Program-made: the position numbers and the translations under genes
Origin: Candidatus Vicinibacter affinis
Lineage (GTDB): Bacteria; Bacteroidota; Bacteroidia; Chitinophagales; Saprospiraceae
Direction of reading: 5' to 3'
Assembly: GCA_016714365.1 (NCBI GenBank)
Contig: JADJNH010000005.1
Location: 2,580,501 to 2,644,500, forward strand
DNA length: 64,000 nt
Shown: positions 57,701 through 64,000 of the stretch, one piece after another
Numbering within the stretch: position 1 is the first letter of the stretch
Layout: every line of letters starts with the position of its first letter
The notes under the pieces: generated by a model
What the model saw: only the letters and a program-made list of their open reading frames with translations
What the model was told of the DNA's origin: nothing
Database searches by the model: none

Positions 57701-60700
57701 ATAAAAATTAAATTGAAATGGTAAACTTATTGGAGACCAATATCCATCGTCCAAGCTTCCAGAAGTTAGAGGCGTCACCGCAACACCTGCAGTTACCAAT
57801 TTAATTGCATTACTCCCTGTCGAATCAATTAAATTATAATTTACAGGGATAAAGAAATAATTGGTATCCACCTCGACATTCAATTGAGAATTCTCTCCTT
57901 TACAAATTGAAGGAGGAATTGCTGATACAGAAGTAATAACTGGTTTGTTTATAACCGTTACTTTTGAAGATGCAGAAGCTGTACAACCTACAGCATCTGT
58001 CACAGTCACAGTATAATTTGTTGCAGAAGGAGGATTCACATTTATTGAAGGTGTGGTAGCTCCGGTACTCCACAAGTAATTTACACCGCCACTTGCAGTA
58101 AGTGTTGTAGATCCTCCTTCACATATGAATGGATTAACAGGTGAGACATTTGCAACAGGGTTTGTGTTAACAATTACTGAAATAACTGAAGTGCTATCAG
58201 ACATGCCGGATGCAGGGCAAGTAACTATTAACTTGTAATAATAGGTACCGGTAGCCAATGGATCAGTTGTAAAACATTTATCCTTTGCACATGGTATATC
58301 TGCGAATGGCCCCCCAGGAGCGTTGGAAGATTTCCATTGATAAGTAAGCCCCGACCCTGTGCTTTGTCCAGAGACACAAATGGTAGTTATTCCATTAGAA
58401 CAAAGTGGATTTGGATTGGCAGTTATGGTTCCGGCAACCGGTTGGCCTGAACATGCAGTGGCCACAGTTCCTGTAAATTCATCCGCTCCTATATCGGGCG
58501 TAGATGCATTTCTGGAATTCCCATCATAATCAGTTGTGATACCCGCTACAGCAGCCCCACCACTCTCTAAAAGTGTAGGCTTTGCCGGATCAATATGAAG
58601 AAAATTCACATTGGAACCTACAACACTTAAGAAATTTGGACTCTCTGAAACAGAGTTGGCTTCGCGGGTGGAAACTCTGGTTTTAAAATCAGCTAAAACA
58701 GAATCAGCATTTGTGCCATCAAAGAATATCAATCTATTAATACAACTTCCACCAGCATAAAAATTATTTCTGTTAGACCCAGTGCCATAATTGGTAAGTG
58801 TTATAGAAGACCTTTGGTAGGCAGTAGTTTTACCAATTCCTTTAGGATTGGATAGGTTAACGATATTATTATTATTTAAATTTAACGTAGCAGATGTTGC
58901 TGTTGCACTGGTTGTTGCAAACAAACCACATGTACCAAAATTCGCTCCTGTTGATTGGGCATCCAAATAGATAGTGTTATAGCTCACATTTAAAGTGGTC
59001 GTTGCCGTCGTGGAAGTCAAATTTATTCCTCTTAAAGTTGGAGTAGTTGCAGATGAAGTGCTTGCGAATGGGGCTTTTAGGTTCCCTATCAAATTGTTGT
59101 AAACGTTCGCATTGTTGGCAGTTCCAGTGCTGGTAATCTGGATTCCAAAAACAGTAGGAGCTCCGGTAGAATAACTAATAATGTCAAAAATCTTATTATT
59201 AAAGATAGTAGGCGCACTGCTCGATTGATTAATACCCCCAACGGTTGTTCCAAATGAAGAGATATTGTAAATTGTATTGTAGGAAACTGTCCTAACACCA
59301 GTGGTCGTAAAGGTGTATATTCCATAAGTTATACCCGTCCCTGAATGGATAAGATTAATAACATTGTTATAATTATAGTTTTCATTCACTGGGGATCCGA
59401 AATTATAAATACCATACATTGCTGAAGAACCAGTAGATTTAATACATCTTAAATTACTTACAGTATTGCTATCACAGACTACTGTGCCAGTAGAGGTTTG
59501 AATTCCATACATGGTACTAGCAGTTCCTGCTCCATCAATGCTCACTGAGTCTACTAAATTTTTCTTGACCGTAACTGCCATTCCTGTAACTCCTGATGAA
59601 TTGTATACACCAATTGTAGTTCCACCTGAAGTTCCAAAACGCTTAATATTTTTAACAGTATTGTTGATAATATTTACAGCCATATTCGCAATACTTGATG
59701 TATTGTAAATAAGATATAATGTTCCGCTACCGGTCAATGCTAGATCACTGTAATTGATATCCTTCACGGTGTTATTCATAATATTTAAAATAGAAGGTGT
59801 TGCTCCAAAATTATAAATACCATAACATACACCAGAAGTAGCAGTTAAATAACTTCCTGTCAAAGTGTTATTATTTATGTTTACTGTATTTCCAACAGGT
59901 GTAGAACCTATCCCATTTTCGATAAATGCTAACTGTGAAGTCGTTGCCCCGCCTTTTAAAGTAATGCTGTTGTTGTTAATCGTAGCGGAGGCACTGGTAC
60001 CGGATTGTGCGTAAATACCTCTGAACGTAGTCACATGGTTGAAATGAGTACCGTTGTTATTATTGATCGTATTGAAGGAAATATTAACGCCCCACTGGTT
60101 AGTTGCTCTGATGGCAGCAGAAGGATTAGTAGCGCCCGGAGCCCCTCCATAATTAAAAATAGTATTCCCGGTCATAGATGAATTTCCTCCAACATCATTC
60201 AAAGTGTCTCCAAGAATAAATGGAGTTGGCGCAGCATAACCACTCAATACAATCCCATAATTACAATTGGAAATGGTATTGGCGTAAAATTTATTAAATG
60301 AATTCGTGCCGGCTGCAATCGTTGGCACTAAGGCGGTTGTTGTAGCTACAGGTGTTGAGTTGAGAACATCGATCCCTCTTGATCCATCTACTGCCGGTAG
60401 TGTACCTGAAGCGTTGTTTATATAAGACAATGTTATCGAACAATTCTTTATAGTATTAAATTGACAGCCATTTGTTACACTTTGCTTAAATAAAGCATAA
60501 CCATACTCCATTGTAGAGGGATTGGAAATATTAAGGGAATTTTCGGTTATATTTATGCCATCAATAGTGATATAATCAGACCCAACCAATCTAAAAACAC
60601 CATCCTGAACAGCAGTACCAGGAGTACCGGTTCCATTTACATAAGCTGTCAACAACGGATTAGCCCCCACCCCTGATTTAAAAAATGTAATGGTGTTTAT

Positions 60701-60976
60701 GGCGGTGCCGGTGGCAGTAAGTTCGATCCCTCCAGCAGGCACAGTCTCAGTATGACCTGCTGTTACACTAACCATTACAGGTCCAGAAATTGTAGCTCCA
60801 TTTAAAGCAGATACTGCAGCAGCCACAGTTGCATAAGGACCATTAACATTTGATCCTCCAGATATCGTGACCTGGCCGCTTACGACAAGATTTAAACTAA
60901 GAAAAATAAATAAAATCAAGGTGAGTCTTTTGCCAAAAAAGGCAATAGCAGCATAGAAAACATGCTTTGAGTTCAT
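48725..60976 (-). CDS. Giant T9SS-secreted protein: beta-helix, Ig-like/PKD repeats, HYR core, dockerin-like and cohesin-like modules
   Basis: This is a 4083-residue exported protein. Domain order: signal peptide 1 to about 34 (ends VVSGQ); parallel beta-helix repeats about 35-800 rich in N and GI.NF patterns, closing with PDIGADEF near 827-833; five Ig-like repeats of about 60 residues (SGGxxYxWSTG, NYTVTVTDAxGC), one split by a 200-residue insertion; SprB/PKD-like domains; a Ca-site-like GIDNDNDGQFDEADENV; HYR domains to about 2560; then, from CNDDIQISLDDSC near 2565, the same ~1500-residue core as the three neighbours, with WVVIDWCQYDPF, CKAPTPYCLTG, dockerin-like loops (about 3731-3784), a cohesin-like domain and a T9SS sorting domain (about 3997-4083, YQNEPNPFSKET). 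A good promoter lies just upstream. It is probably a surface adhesin or filament component, by inference. Confidence 0.9.
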   Translation of the reverse strand: MNSKHVFYAAIAFFGKRLTLILFIFLSLNLVVSGQVTISGGSNVNGPYATVAAAVSALNGATISGPVMVSVTAGHTETVPAGGIELTATGTAINTITFFKSGVGANPLLTAYVNGTGTPGTAVQDGVFRLVGSDYITIDGINITENSLNISNPSTMEYGYALFKQSVTNGCQFNTIKNCSITLSYINNASGTLPAVDGSRGIDVLNSTPVATTTALVPTIAAGTNSFNKFYANTISNCNYGIVLSGYAAPTPFILGDTLNDVGGNSSMTGNTIFNYGGAPGATNPSAAIRATNQWGVNISFNTINNNNGTHFNHVTTFRGIYAQSGTSASATINNNSITLKGGATTSQLAFIENGIGSTPVGNTVNINNNTLTGSYLTATSGVCYGIYNFGATPSILNIMNNTVKDINYSDLALTGSGTLYLIYNTSSIANMAVNIINNTVKNIKRFGTSGGTTIGVYNSSGVTGMAVTVKKNLVDSVSIDGAGTASTMYGIQTSTGTVVCDSNTVSNLRCIKSTGSSAMYGIYNFGSPVNENYNYNNVINLIHSGTGITYGIYTFTTTGVRTVSYNTIYNISSFGTTVGGINQSSSAPTIFNNKIFDIISYSTGAPTVFGIQITSTGTANNANVYNNLIGNLKAPFASTSSATTPTLRGINLTSTTATTTLNVSYNTIYLDAQSTGANFGTCGLFATTSATATSATLNLNNNNIVNLSNPKGIGKTTAYQRSSITLTNYGTGSNRNNFYAGGSCINRLIFFDGTNADSVLADFKTRVSTREANSVSESPNFLSVVGSNVNFLHIDPAKPTLLESGGAAVAGITTDYDGNSRNASTPDIGADEFTGTVATACSGQPVAGTITANPNPLCSNGITTICVSGQSTGSGLTYQWKSSNAPGGPFADIPCAKDKCFTTDPLATGTYYYKLIVTCPASGMSDSTSVISVIVNTNPVANVSPVNPFICEGGSTTLTASGGVNYLWSTGATTPSINVNPPSATNYTVTVTDAVGCTASASSKVTVINKPVITSVSAIPPSICKGENSQLNVEVDTNYFFIPVNYNLIDSTGSNAIKLVTAGVAVTPLTSGSLDDGYWSPISLPFQFNFYGISYSSLTISTNGNIHFETATASGYNNTMPNTLTPNATIAGVFSDLNMGTNVSTDVWYFIKGSAPNRQFVLIVDTTNFFSGTGQCSYQIIIKEGSNEIEIHTGLMTQTTSNKVQGIENATGTLGLVIPGRNNTPLWSGIPDAYKFSRGLNYVWSPTNYLNNNLIKNPLASNVQTSTLYNVTVTASNGCSSSGFTSLIVNPNANISETDNSGNAPNDSTICAGDLAVITATGGTMYSWSNGATTGAINVNPIVTTNYIVTVTDAGGCSDVLSRKITVTQKPVIGISYMESSGNTPNDSIICNGASVMITASGGTGYQWSNGGNSAKITVNPSINTSYTVTVTDANNCSSTRTTQIVVNPLPNAAIVPLNPSNCSGKNIILTASGGTGYSWSTGGMTDAITVAPVMNTTYTVTVTDANGCTKTASSTVNVLPNPGLSENHIEPTTCVSTDGSINLTVTPTGTYTYAWIGPNGYTNNIEDISGLVAGGYSVTVTSSGNGCASVLAVTLNGPGGCNVCPAIGILTTTPANEACDGMNVNLLASGLSNMGNTYGITFKRSNVVLADPYSGGTIIATIPNASLGGGGTTATTNHIFPGTGTYYLYAILSPVPTDISCRPSASRTLVINPTPVVNITPAVVNTCQGQPVNMNGNPSGGTGTYTHLWTGTGAAFLSNTGIVNPIFNCPTPGTYSLTYTVTDSKGCSASSTRSVTVTNCTLTIKDPCSCLNNATTLTNGQFSELVQVNAPSGQSWSVSAVSGLFLNSSPPPPAAPLAIPIGTTLTVGTADGIDNDNDGQFDEADENVYYTLRGKHVDAIGYTVSVTNSLGVTLSIGNTCYYPNPQINGLNANYCITDPAVVLNGSATLGDGSGPASGVGVFRVNGVVNTVFNPASVGLGNHTVQYCFDAADNVPNNRHPGCTQCVSQAVTVNGPPTISCPAPLTVGCAIDVPAPNPASVVVTSNPCASPATVTHVSDVISNQTCANRYVVTRTYRAVNSCCPGSAVTCTQIITVNDITAPSVVCPPPVTVQCASAVPPVNVASVITADHCGNVGIVVTHVGDVITNMTCANRFTVTRTYRSTDVCGNSGTCAQVITVFDNTAPVVVCRNITIFLDANGNATVTPQQLLSSVSDNCTATPAIVITAVPSSFTCANIGPNNVNLRATDECGNVGTCLAVVTVVDNLPPVIMGCPTKSPVTINLGPGECEASWDAPPFMAMDNCPAGAYFGNRNTTTVCLPPASYWSITGGAASWGVMFDLINTSGSLLNLQLLGERAFANVPHNIYYTRNPGGHAPVVATPNAWTLCATRTPTSGAQFTTVIDSFRLLTGTRTDTIKRCAPIQTETTVLGCLTMAPGETRGIYIHAPGTGGTNASLFSGCAARPMGDANINTPINGATYTGGQFAAPFINSSFGFGGANWMGVIGYNLANSNRVPLVQTCGAPYGPGCFFPIGCTKLCYRATDASGNVGTCEFEVCVNKYANPTRALACNDDIQISLDDSCRATIYPDMVLEGGPYSCYDDYIVEVRDWKGGPLIDREPNRRGVQINGNDIGRELKITIIDPVTGNSCWGHGRVEDKIAPKMTCPPDISLSCASSTAPIVAGLPSVYENCGGANIGYHDSEVQGGCPQGYARRITRTWTATDASGNKSVCVQTITVKIGDLFEVTVPSNYDNLDQPALECDEKIDRNKNVTPHMADFPECVDGYILDSAFWLANPNAPDQYPNRRLPRVLGWNCIDDLNDPHYGHPSPDPVYYPQHRQWSPNNPLCWGPDRHIMWVGTGRPGGAECSNLTVTYKDIVFDLATPGCDAGPIGCYKVLRQWTVMDWCTSQLGGHNQIIKVIDDEGPQVLYPDSARVNMESWTCTGRWEVPAPWILDNCSNEVHYTVEVDNGTVLGDETAGFVVLDMPEGIYNGYIVATDCCGNITKKRIVLNVIDRVPPQAVCRTATVVSLSGNQSPLTNYARLHAEDLDEGSFDNCQPHVYFKVIRMAELLGTNNGSNSNNVVACQGRNGDDNSILAGNQIYFDDYTDFCCADVGTKVMVVLRVFDVDPGAGPVTPIRMTSTSSVLNGRFSDCMVEVEVQNKAVPTVIAPPNIVVSCWFWFDVTKLTNPNDATFGKVVTSLTDRRKVVTKDLVCYKFCERNDYTGYPGYVQTNAQPKPAPNQACEYYYQYFDTAHWDRKYELVWGFDGYVLSPCGSTPTITVNDLRECGQGVIQRIISTTGPNNINVTAIQTIWVVDCDPFYIDDVACNDPRYTDLLWPNGVCTQTPVTLDGCGADISPDNPQLGRPQVINNADDNCALLSIEYFDEQFNIEPDACFKVLRRWVVIDWCQYDPFIDPNHGRWEALQVIKVRDQNRPVVSCSVGPCEPAKIDSKLGVCVGHISLTASATDNCTPADWLFWEYKIDAFNDGKGVHGGYDFRVGTLTSKQYAAGDTVEYSHNPFADDSHNPFNASGTYPIGIHKIKWFVEDGCGNVGVCESLFEIKDCKAPTPYCLTGVITVPMPSSGCVDIWAKDLDKGSYDNCTSQENLKLYFDNDPTKTSITVCCDDFVNAGQNDELIIDVELWVEDEEGNKDYCKTIIVVQDNQDICPDKGSAKGKISGNIKTETGVETKPVEVSLFHNGSMMRQMMGSPYSFGDLAMNTTYSIKPERNDEHANGVTTQDIVKIQKHILGLAEITDPYKLLAADVNASKTITASDMAELRKLILGINSEFKNVKSWTFVPADYAFADPKSPWDAPRSADLMLDKSKVIDFISVKMGDVTGDSRANGAQSSQSRTSGKLSFEIKDQEVIAGESYRVSFKSSDFRNISGYQFTLKFDENSLMYEGIESGVLKTTEANFGTKRISEGMLTTSWNADKGISYGKEEELFVVNFRATRNGKLSSLLTINSNLTSAQAYDEKDNVLEPVMFVRTDKGIVESGVFELYQNEPNPFSKETVVSYRLPESGAVKLTVYDVTGKVLRVYEMKGQKGLNHQQISKGDLNATGVLYYQLDAADHTATRKMISVE
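56410..58130 (-). repeat. Ig-like repeat array in the giant protein, with a nested domain
   Basis: Five copies of a roughly 60-residue unit share C-x-G-x-x-x-x-TASGGxxYxWS, N-P-x-x-x-T-x-Y-x-VTVTD-x-x-GC. Copy 2 is interrupted by about 200 residues encoded at roughly 57255-57875 (LPFQFNFYGISYSSLTISTNG, then QCSYQIIIKEGSNEIEIHTG) that resemble a nidogen-like or choice-of-anchor beta domain. After the insertion the Ig unit resumes with LNYVWSPTNYL. Confidence 0.75.
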
Positions 60977-60998
60977 GAGCAGGTTGGTTAGGTTCTAA

Positions 60999-61028
60999 CA
61001 AAAATATCTGTAAAACACTCTAATTCAA
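60999..61028 (-). promoter_or_regulatory. Bacteroidota-type promoter of the giant gene
   Basis: On the minus strand TTG (61028-61026) and TATTTTTG (61006-60999) are separated by 19 bases. The ATG is 22 bases downstream of the -7 box. This is a close match to the phylum's consensus. Confidence 0.75.
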
Positions 61029-61293
61029 GACTATATAAAATCACATTCTAATCTCAAACAAGAACATTCTACCATGTAAATGTAGATACAAAATGACTAC
61101 AAATCTAACCTATGGGTAAAATATTTATATTAAATTTATAAATATATAAACCATAATTAAAAGAATCTGCCTCCTCAAAAACAGATTCAACATGCTATCC
61201 AGCATAAAATGATAGGCTATAGTACTAACAAACCTTGGCAGCTAGGATTAGGATAATTTCAAAGTGGAATGATTATAAAAATTGATCTTAACT
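61029..61293. other. AT-rich spacer between the giant gene and the transhydrogenase operon
   Basis: No gene is seen. On the minus strand the region carries the 3' trailer of pntB and the upstream part of the giant gene's promoter region. A small hairpin at 61163-61188 is listed separately. Confidence 0.6.
61159..61188 (-). terminator. Candidate terminator of the pnt operon
   Basis: On the minus strand GAATCTG (61188-61182) and CAGATTC (61169-61163) pair with a 12-base loop and are followed by TTTTAATTAT. It is about 105 bases past the pntB stop. Confidence 0.4.
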
Positions 61294-62703
61294 CTAAAGA
61301 CTCTTGACTTCTGTTACTAGCTTGGTTAAAGTGTCCTTTGCATCACCAAATAACATAAAAGTTTTAGGTTGATAGAAAAGTGCATTGTCAATTCCAGCAT
61401 AACCTGCCTTCATAGAACGCTTCATCACTATCACATTTTTTGCCTGCTCAACTTCCAAAATAGGCATACCATAAATTGGCGAACTGGGATCTGTTTTTGC
61501 TGCCGGGTTCACCACATCATTTGCCCCTACGACTAAAACTACATCTGTGGTGTTAAACTCAGGATTAATGTCCTCCATTTCGACAAGTTTATCATAACTT
61601 ACATTACTCTCCGCCAACAAAACATTCATATGTCCGGGCATCCTTCCGGCAACGGGATGTATGGCGTATTTTACAATAACACCACCCTCTTCCAATAAAT
61701 TTTCCAATTCATGACAAATGTGTTGTGCCTGAGCTACTGCCAAGCCATAACCAGGAACAATAACCACCTTACTTGCATATTTCATCAGAATGGCCGCATC
61801 TGACCGGGTTATTTCTTTTGTAGAACCCTGGGCGCCCCCGTCTGATGAAATAGATGCCCCACCACCACCAAAATTTCCAACCAAAACATTCAAAAGTGAC
61901 CTGTTCATGGCTTTACACATGGCTACTGTAAGTATGGTCCCGGCAGATCCAACCAAAATCCCTCCAATCAACATCACATAATTGTCGTACAGAAATCCAC
62001 CACATGCCGCGGCAACCCCCGTGAATGAATTCAACAAAGAGATAACCACCGGCATATCTGCTCCTCCAATCGGAAAAACAAACAATAATCCATAAAAAAT
62101 AGATAAAGTCAATATCAAATAAAACCAAAATGGTCCCGTAACTATGTCCATAACAAATAGTCCAGAAAGAACGGCAATCCCAAGCACAAGGCCAATATTG
62201 ACCACTTGCTGTGCGGGTAAATTAAAATCATTGATTTTTCCTTCCAGCTTTCCATATGCAATCATAGAGCCGGCAAAAGATACCGAACCTATAATCAAAC
62301 CAGCTAGAATAATGATCATCTTCCCACTACCCATTATGTCTACAGCTTCCGTCATATGAAGCATGTGGTTATATTCTATGATGCTAATCAATGCTGCACA
62401 AGCTCCTCCCATACCATTGAAAAAAGATACCATTTGTGGCATAGCTGTCATCTGTACTTTTTTGGCCATGATATAACCAATCACTGTTCCAACGAACAAG
62501 GCCGCAAAGATCCAAAATAAATTTCCTAAATGATTTCCCTGACCATCTCGATAAAGGAATATGGTCGCAAAAATTGCAAGCGTCATGCCTAAACCGGCAA
62601 TAAGATTTCCTCTTTGAGCTGTATCAGGCTTGCTCAGCATTTTTAAGCCCAACATAAAAGTTACTGAGGCAATCAGATATATTAATACAAGAATATGTTC
62701 CAT
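61294..62703 (-). CDS. pntB: NAD(P)(+) transhydrogenase beta subunit
   Basis: This is a 469-residue subunit of the proton-pumping transhydrogenase, which uses the proton gradient to reduce NADP with NADH. About nine membrane helices (domain II) are followed by the NADP-binding domain III with VPGYGLAVAQAQH, HPVAGRMPGHMNVLLAE, VVLVVGANDVVNPAA and MKRSMKAGYAGIDN. Its start overlaps the stop of pntA2 by one base (TAATG). It is the third gene of the operon. Confidence 0.96.
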   Translation of the reverse strand: MEHILVLIYLIASVTFMLGLKMLSKPDTAQRGNLIAGLGMTLAIFATIFLYRDGQGNHLGNLFWIFAALFVGTVIGYIMAKKVQMTAMPQMVSFFNGMGGACAALISIIEYNHMLHMTEAVDIMGSGKMIIILAGLIIGSVSFAGSMIAYGKLEGKINDFNLPAQQVVNIGLVLGIAVLSGLFVMDIVTGPFWFYLILTLSIFYGLLFVFPIGGADMPVVISLLNSFTGVAAACGGFLYDNYVMLIGGILVGSAGTILTVAMCKAMNRSLLNVLVGNFGGGGASISSDGGAQGSTKEITRSDAAILMKYASKVVIVPGYGLAVAQAQHICHELENLLEEGGVIVKYAIHPVAGRMPGHMNVLLAESNVSYDKLVEMEDINPEFNTTDVVLVVGANDVVNPAAKTDPSSPIYGMPILEVEQAKNVIVMKRSMKAGYAGIDNALFYQPKTFMLFGDAKDTLTKLVTEVKSL

Positions 62704-63002
62704 TATTTCTTTTTCTTAAACATTTCCAACATTCGGTCAGTCACAACAAAGCCACCAACTACATTCAGTGTCCCTAATATTACAGCGATAAAGCCCAAGA
62801 TCAAACTTAAGACTCCTTCAGCTTGACCCATTACTATGATGGCTCCAATAATCACCACCCCATGAATTGCATTTGCTCCGGACATTAATGGCGTATGCAA
62901 TACAGAAGGTACATGTGAGATGAGCTCGATGCCTACAAAAATCATTAATATTACCAGATATATGATGTCAATATTCTGGTGGATAAATTCCAACACACCC
63001 AT
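62703..63002 (-). CDS. NAD(P) transhydrogenase alpha subunit, membrane part (alpha-2)
   Basis: This is a 99-residue protein with three or four membrane helices. It corresponds to the C-terminal part of the alpha subunit in enterobacteria and is encoded separately here. HTPLMSGANAIHGVVIIGAI and AVILGTLNVVGGFVVTDRMLEMF are the conserved segments of the proton channel. It overlaps pntA1 and pntB by one base each, so the operon is tightly coupled. Confidence 0.95.
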   Translation of the reverse strand: MGVLEFIHQNIDIIYLVILMIFVGIELISHVPSVLHTPLMSGANAIHGVVIIGAIIVMGQAEGVLSLILGFIAVILGTLNVVGGFVVTDRMLEMFKKKK

Positions 63003-64000
63003 TATTTAAGTACTTTTCCTTGGTGAACAATGAGAGTCCCTTTGGTAATCTCCTCCTCGAGATCCCATTTAAACCCTTCTTTATCAGACAAATGCTGAAG
63101 TAAATTTTGTACGTTTTTGGCATATAATTCACTGGCGTTTGTAGCCATGGTGGAGGCAAGATTGGTTATGCCAACAATCTTAACGCCATGCTTAATAACC
63201 ACTTTGTCCGGCTCAGTTAATTCACAATTCCCTCCCTGCTCCGCAGCCATATCTACTATGACTGATCCAAATTTCATTTGCTTAACCTGGTCTTCAGTAA
63301 TGAGAACAGGAGCCTTACGCCCCATTACCAAAGCCGTTGTAATGACGAGGTCAGCCAGAAACAAGGATTTATTGACGGCTTCCTTCTGTTTGGCCAAGTA
63401 TTCAGCTGTTACTTCCTTGGCATATCCGCCCTCTACTTTAACTCCTTCATCTTTTACCGTTATAAACTTTGCTCCTAAAGATTCTGCTTGTTCCTTGGTC
63501 TCAGGTCTCACATCTGTGGCTTCAACCACTGCACCCAACCTCTTGGCCGTAGCAATTGCCTGAAGCCCGGCAACTCCAATCCCAAAAATTAATACTTTGC
63601 TGGGAGTTATCGTCCCGGCTGCAGTCATCATCAGGGGAAAAATTCGTGTCATGTTCTCTGCCCCGAGTATTACCGATTTATATCCGGCTAGATTCCCCTG
63701 AGAACTCAAAACGTCCATACTTTGTGCCCTTGATATCCTTGGTATCGCATCCATAGAAAAAGAGGACACTCCTTGATTTGCCAGTGCCTGCAGCATTTCT
63801 GGATGGTTGGAGTGATACATAAGGCTTAATGTGATAGACCCATTTTTCAACTCACTTATTTCCTCCAAACTAAAGGAATTGATCTTTAAAAACACATCCC
63901 CATCTCTAAAAAGGCTTGTCTTTGAATTAGATATTTGAGCGCCAGCAGTTTCGTAATCCTGATCGGTAAATGCAGACAACTCTCCAGCTCCTTGCTCAAC
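63002..64000 (-). CDS. pntA: NAD(P) transhydrogenase alpha subunit, NAD-binding part (alpha-1; partial, N-terminus beyond window)
   Basis: This is the NAD(H)-binding domain I of the three-gene transhydrogenase. The frame stays open to the window edge (332 codons seen, beginning VEQGAGELSAFTD), so about 40 N-terminal residues are missing; the first visible part VEQGAG is a family motif. The Rossmann site is LIFGIGVAGLQAIATAKRLGAVVEATDVRP. Other signatures are RISRAQSMDVLSSQGNLAGY, VITTALVMGRKAPVLI and VDMAAEQGGNCELT. It is the first gene of the operon. Alanine dehydrogenase is related but the partner genes exclude it. Confidence 0.95.
   Translation of the reverse strand, partial: VEQGAGELSAFTDQDYETAGAQISNSKTSLFRDGDVFLKINSFSLEEISELKNGSITLSLMYHSNHPEMLQALANQGVSSFSMDAIPRISRAQSMDVLSSQGNLAGYKSVILGAENMTRIFPLMMTAAGTITPSKVLIFGIGVAGLQAIATAKRLGAVVEATDVRPETKEQAESLGAKFITVKDEGVKVEGGYAKEVTAEYLAKQKEAVNKSLFLADLVITTALVMGRKAPVLITEDQVKQMKFGSVIVDMAAEQGGNCELTEPDKVVIKHGVKIVGITNLASTMATNASELYAKNVQNLLQHLSDKEGFKWDLEEEITKGTLIVHQGKVLK

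Noticed and set aside
58570..60875. Regular repeats in the giant gene considered as a CRISPR array or tandem DNA repeat
   Set aside because: The repetition is at the protein level (beta-helix coils) with degenerate DNA and no fixed spacer length.
61190..61204. Small ATGCT/AGCAT hairpin downstream of pntB
   Set aside because: The stem is only 5 bases with no T tract. The hairpin at 61163-61188 is the better terminator candidate.
63117..63563. 148-codon open frame on the plus strand
   Set aside because: It lies entirely opposite the well-supported pntA1 gene.

Overview
The window looks like Bacteroidota, most probably Saprospiria or a near relative. The evidence is: low G+C (mostly about 35-42% in the 60-base lines I counted by hand), promoters of the TTG / TAnnTTTG type, type IX secretion (T9SS) C-terminal sorting domains, very long HYR/Ig-like surface proteins, LytS/LytTR and TPR-histidine-kinase/LuxR regulators, the futalosine menaquinone enzyme MqnB, and common TTG/GTG starts. 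No phage, insertion sequence, CRISPR array, tRNA or rRNA was recognised.

Layout. 1-34 kb is ordinary chromosome packed with short operons. In order: a truncated M1 peptidase overlapping a CPBP protease; two small DUF genes (DUF6580, DUF5522); ABC ATPase plus cobalamin adenosyltransferase; deoxynucleoside kinase plus futalosine hydrolase; recF plus a DUF721 gene, divergent from pdhA; a TPR membrane protein, ribH and an MBL-fold hydrolase; an uncharacterised lipoprotein and secreted protein; a polysaccharide pair (O-antigen ligase and Wzz-like) with a convergent methyltransferase; an M48 protease with a protein often called 'asparagine synthetase B'; a VWA-like membrane protein; CAP protein; mrp-pyrF; a ribF gene fused in frame to a family 2 glycosyltransferase; rluA; a LuxR/TPR-kinase two-component pair; a folE-fabD-yqgE-ABC-F operon; and a LytS/LytTR pair.

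34.3-61.0 kb is the accessory region. Four genes on the minus strand encode 1433, 1514, 1456 and 4083 residue secreted proteins. All share one roughly 1,400-1,500 residue core: HYR/Ig-like modules, a two-repeat dockerin-like segment, a cohesin-like beta-sandwich and a T9SS sorting domain. The giant has about 2,560 extra N-terminal residues: a parallel beta-helix, Ig-like repeats with a nested domain, and PKD/HYR modules. Its core coding region is visibly richer in G+C than the three smaller copies. A 1 kb AT-rich gap separates the giant from the others.

61.3-64 kb holds the proton-translocating transhydrogenase operon (pntA1, pntA2, pntB), with pntA1 cut by the window edge.

The most unusual items are the RibF-glycosyltransferase fusion, the four-member array of dockerin/cohesin-like T9SS proteins, and the mosaic giant gene.
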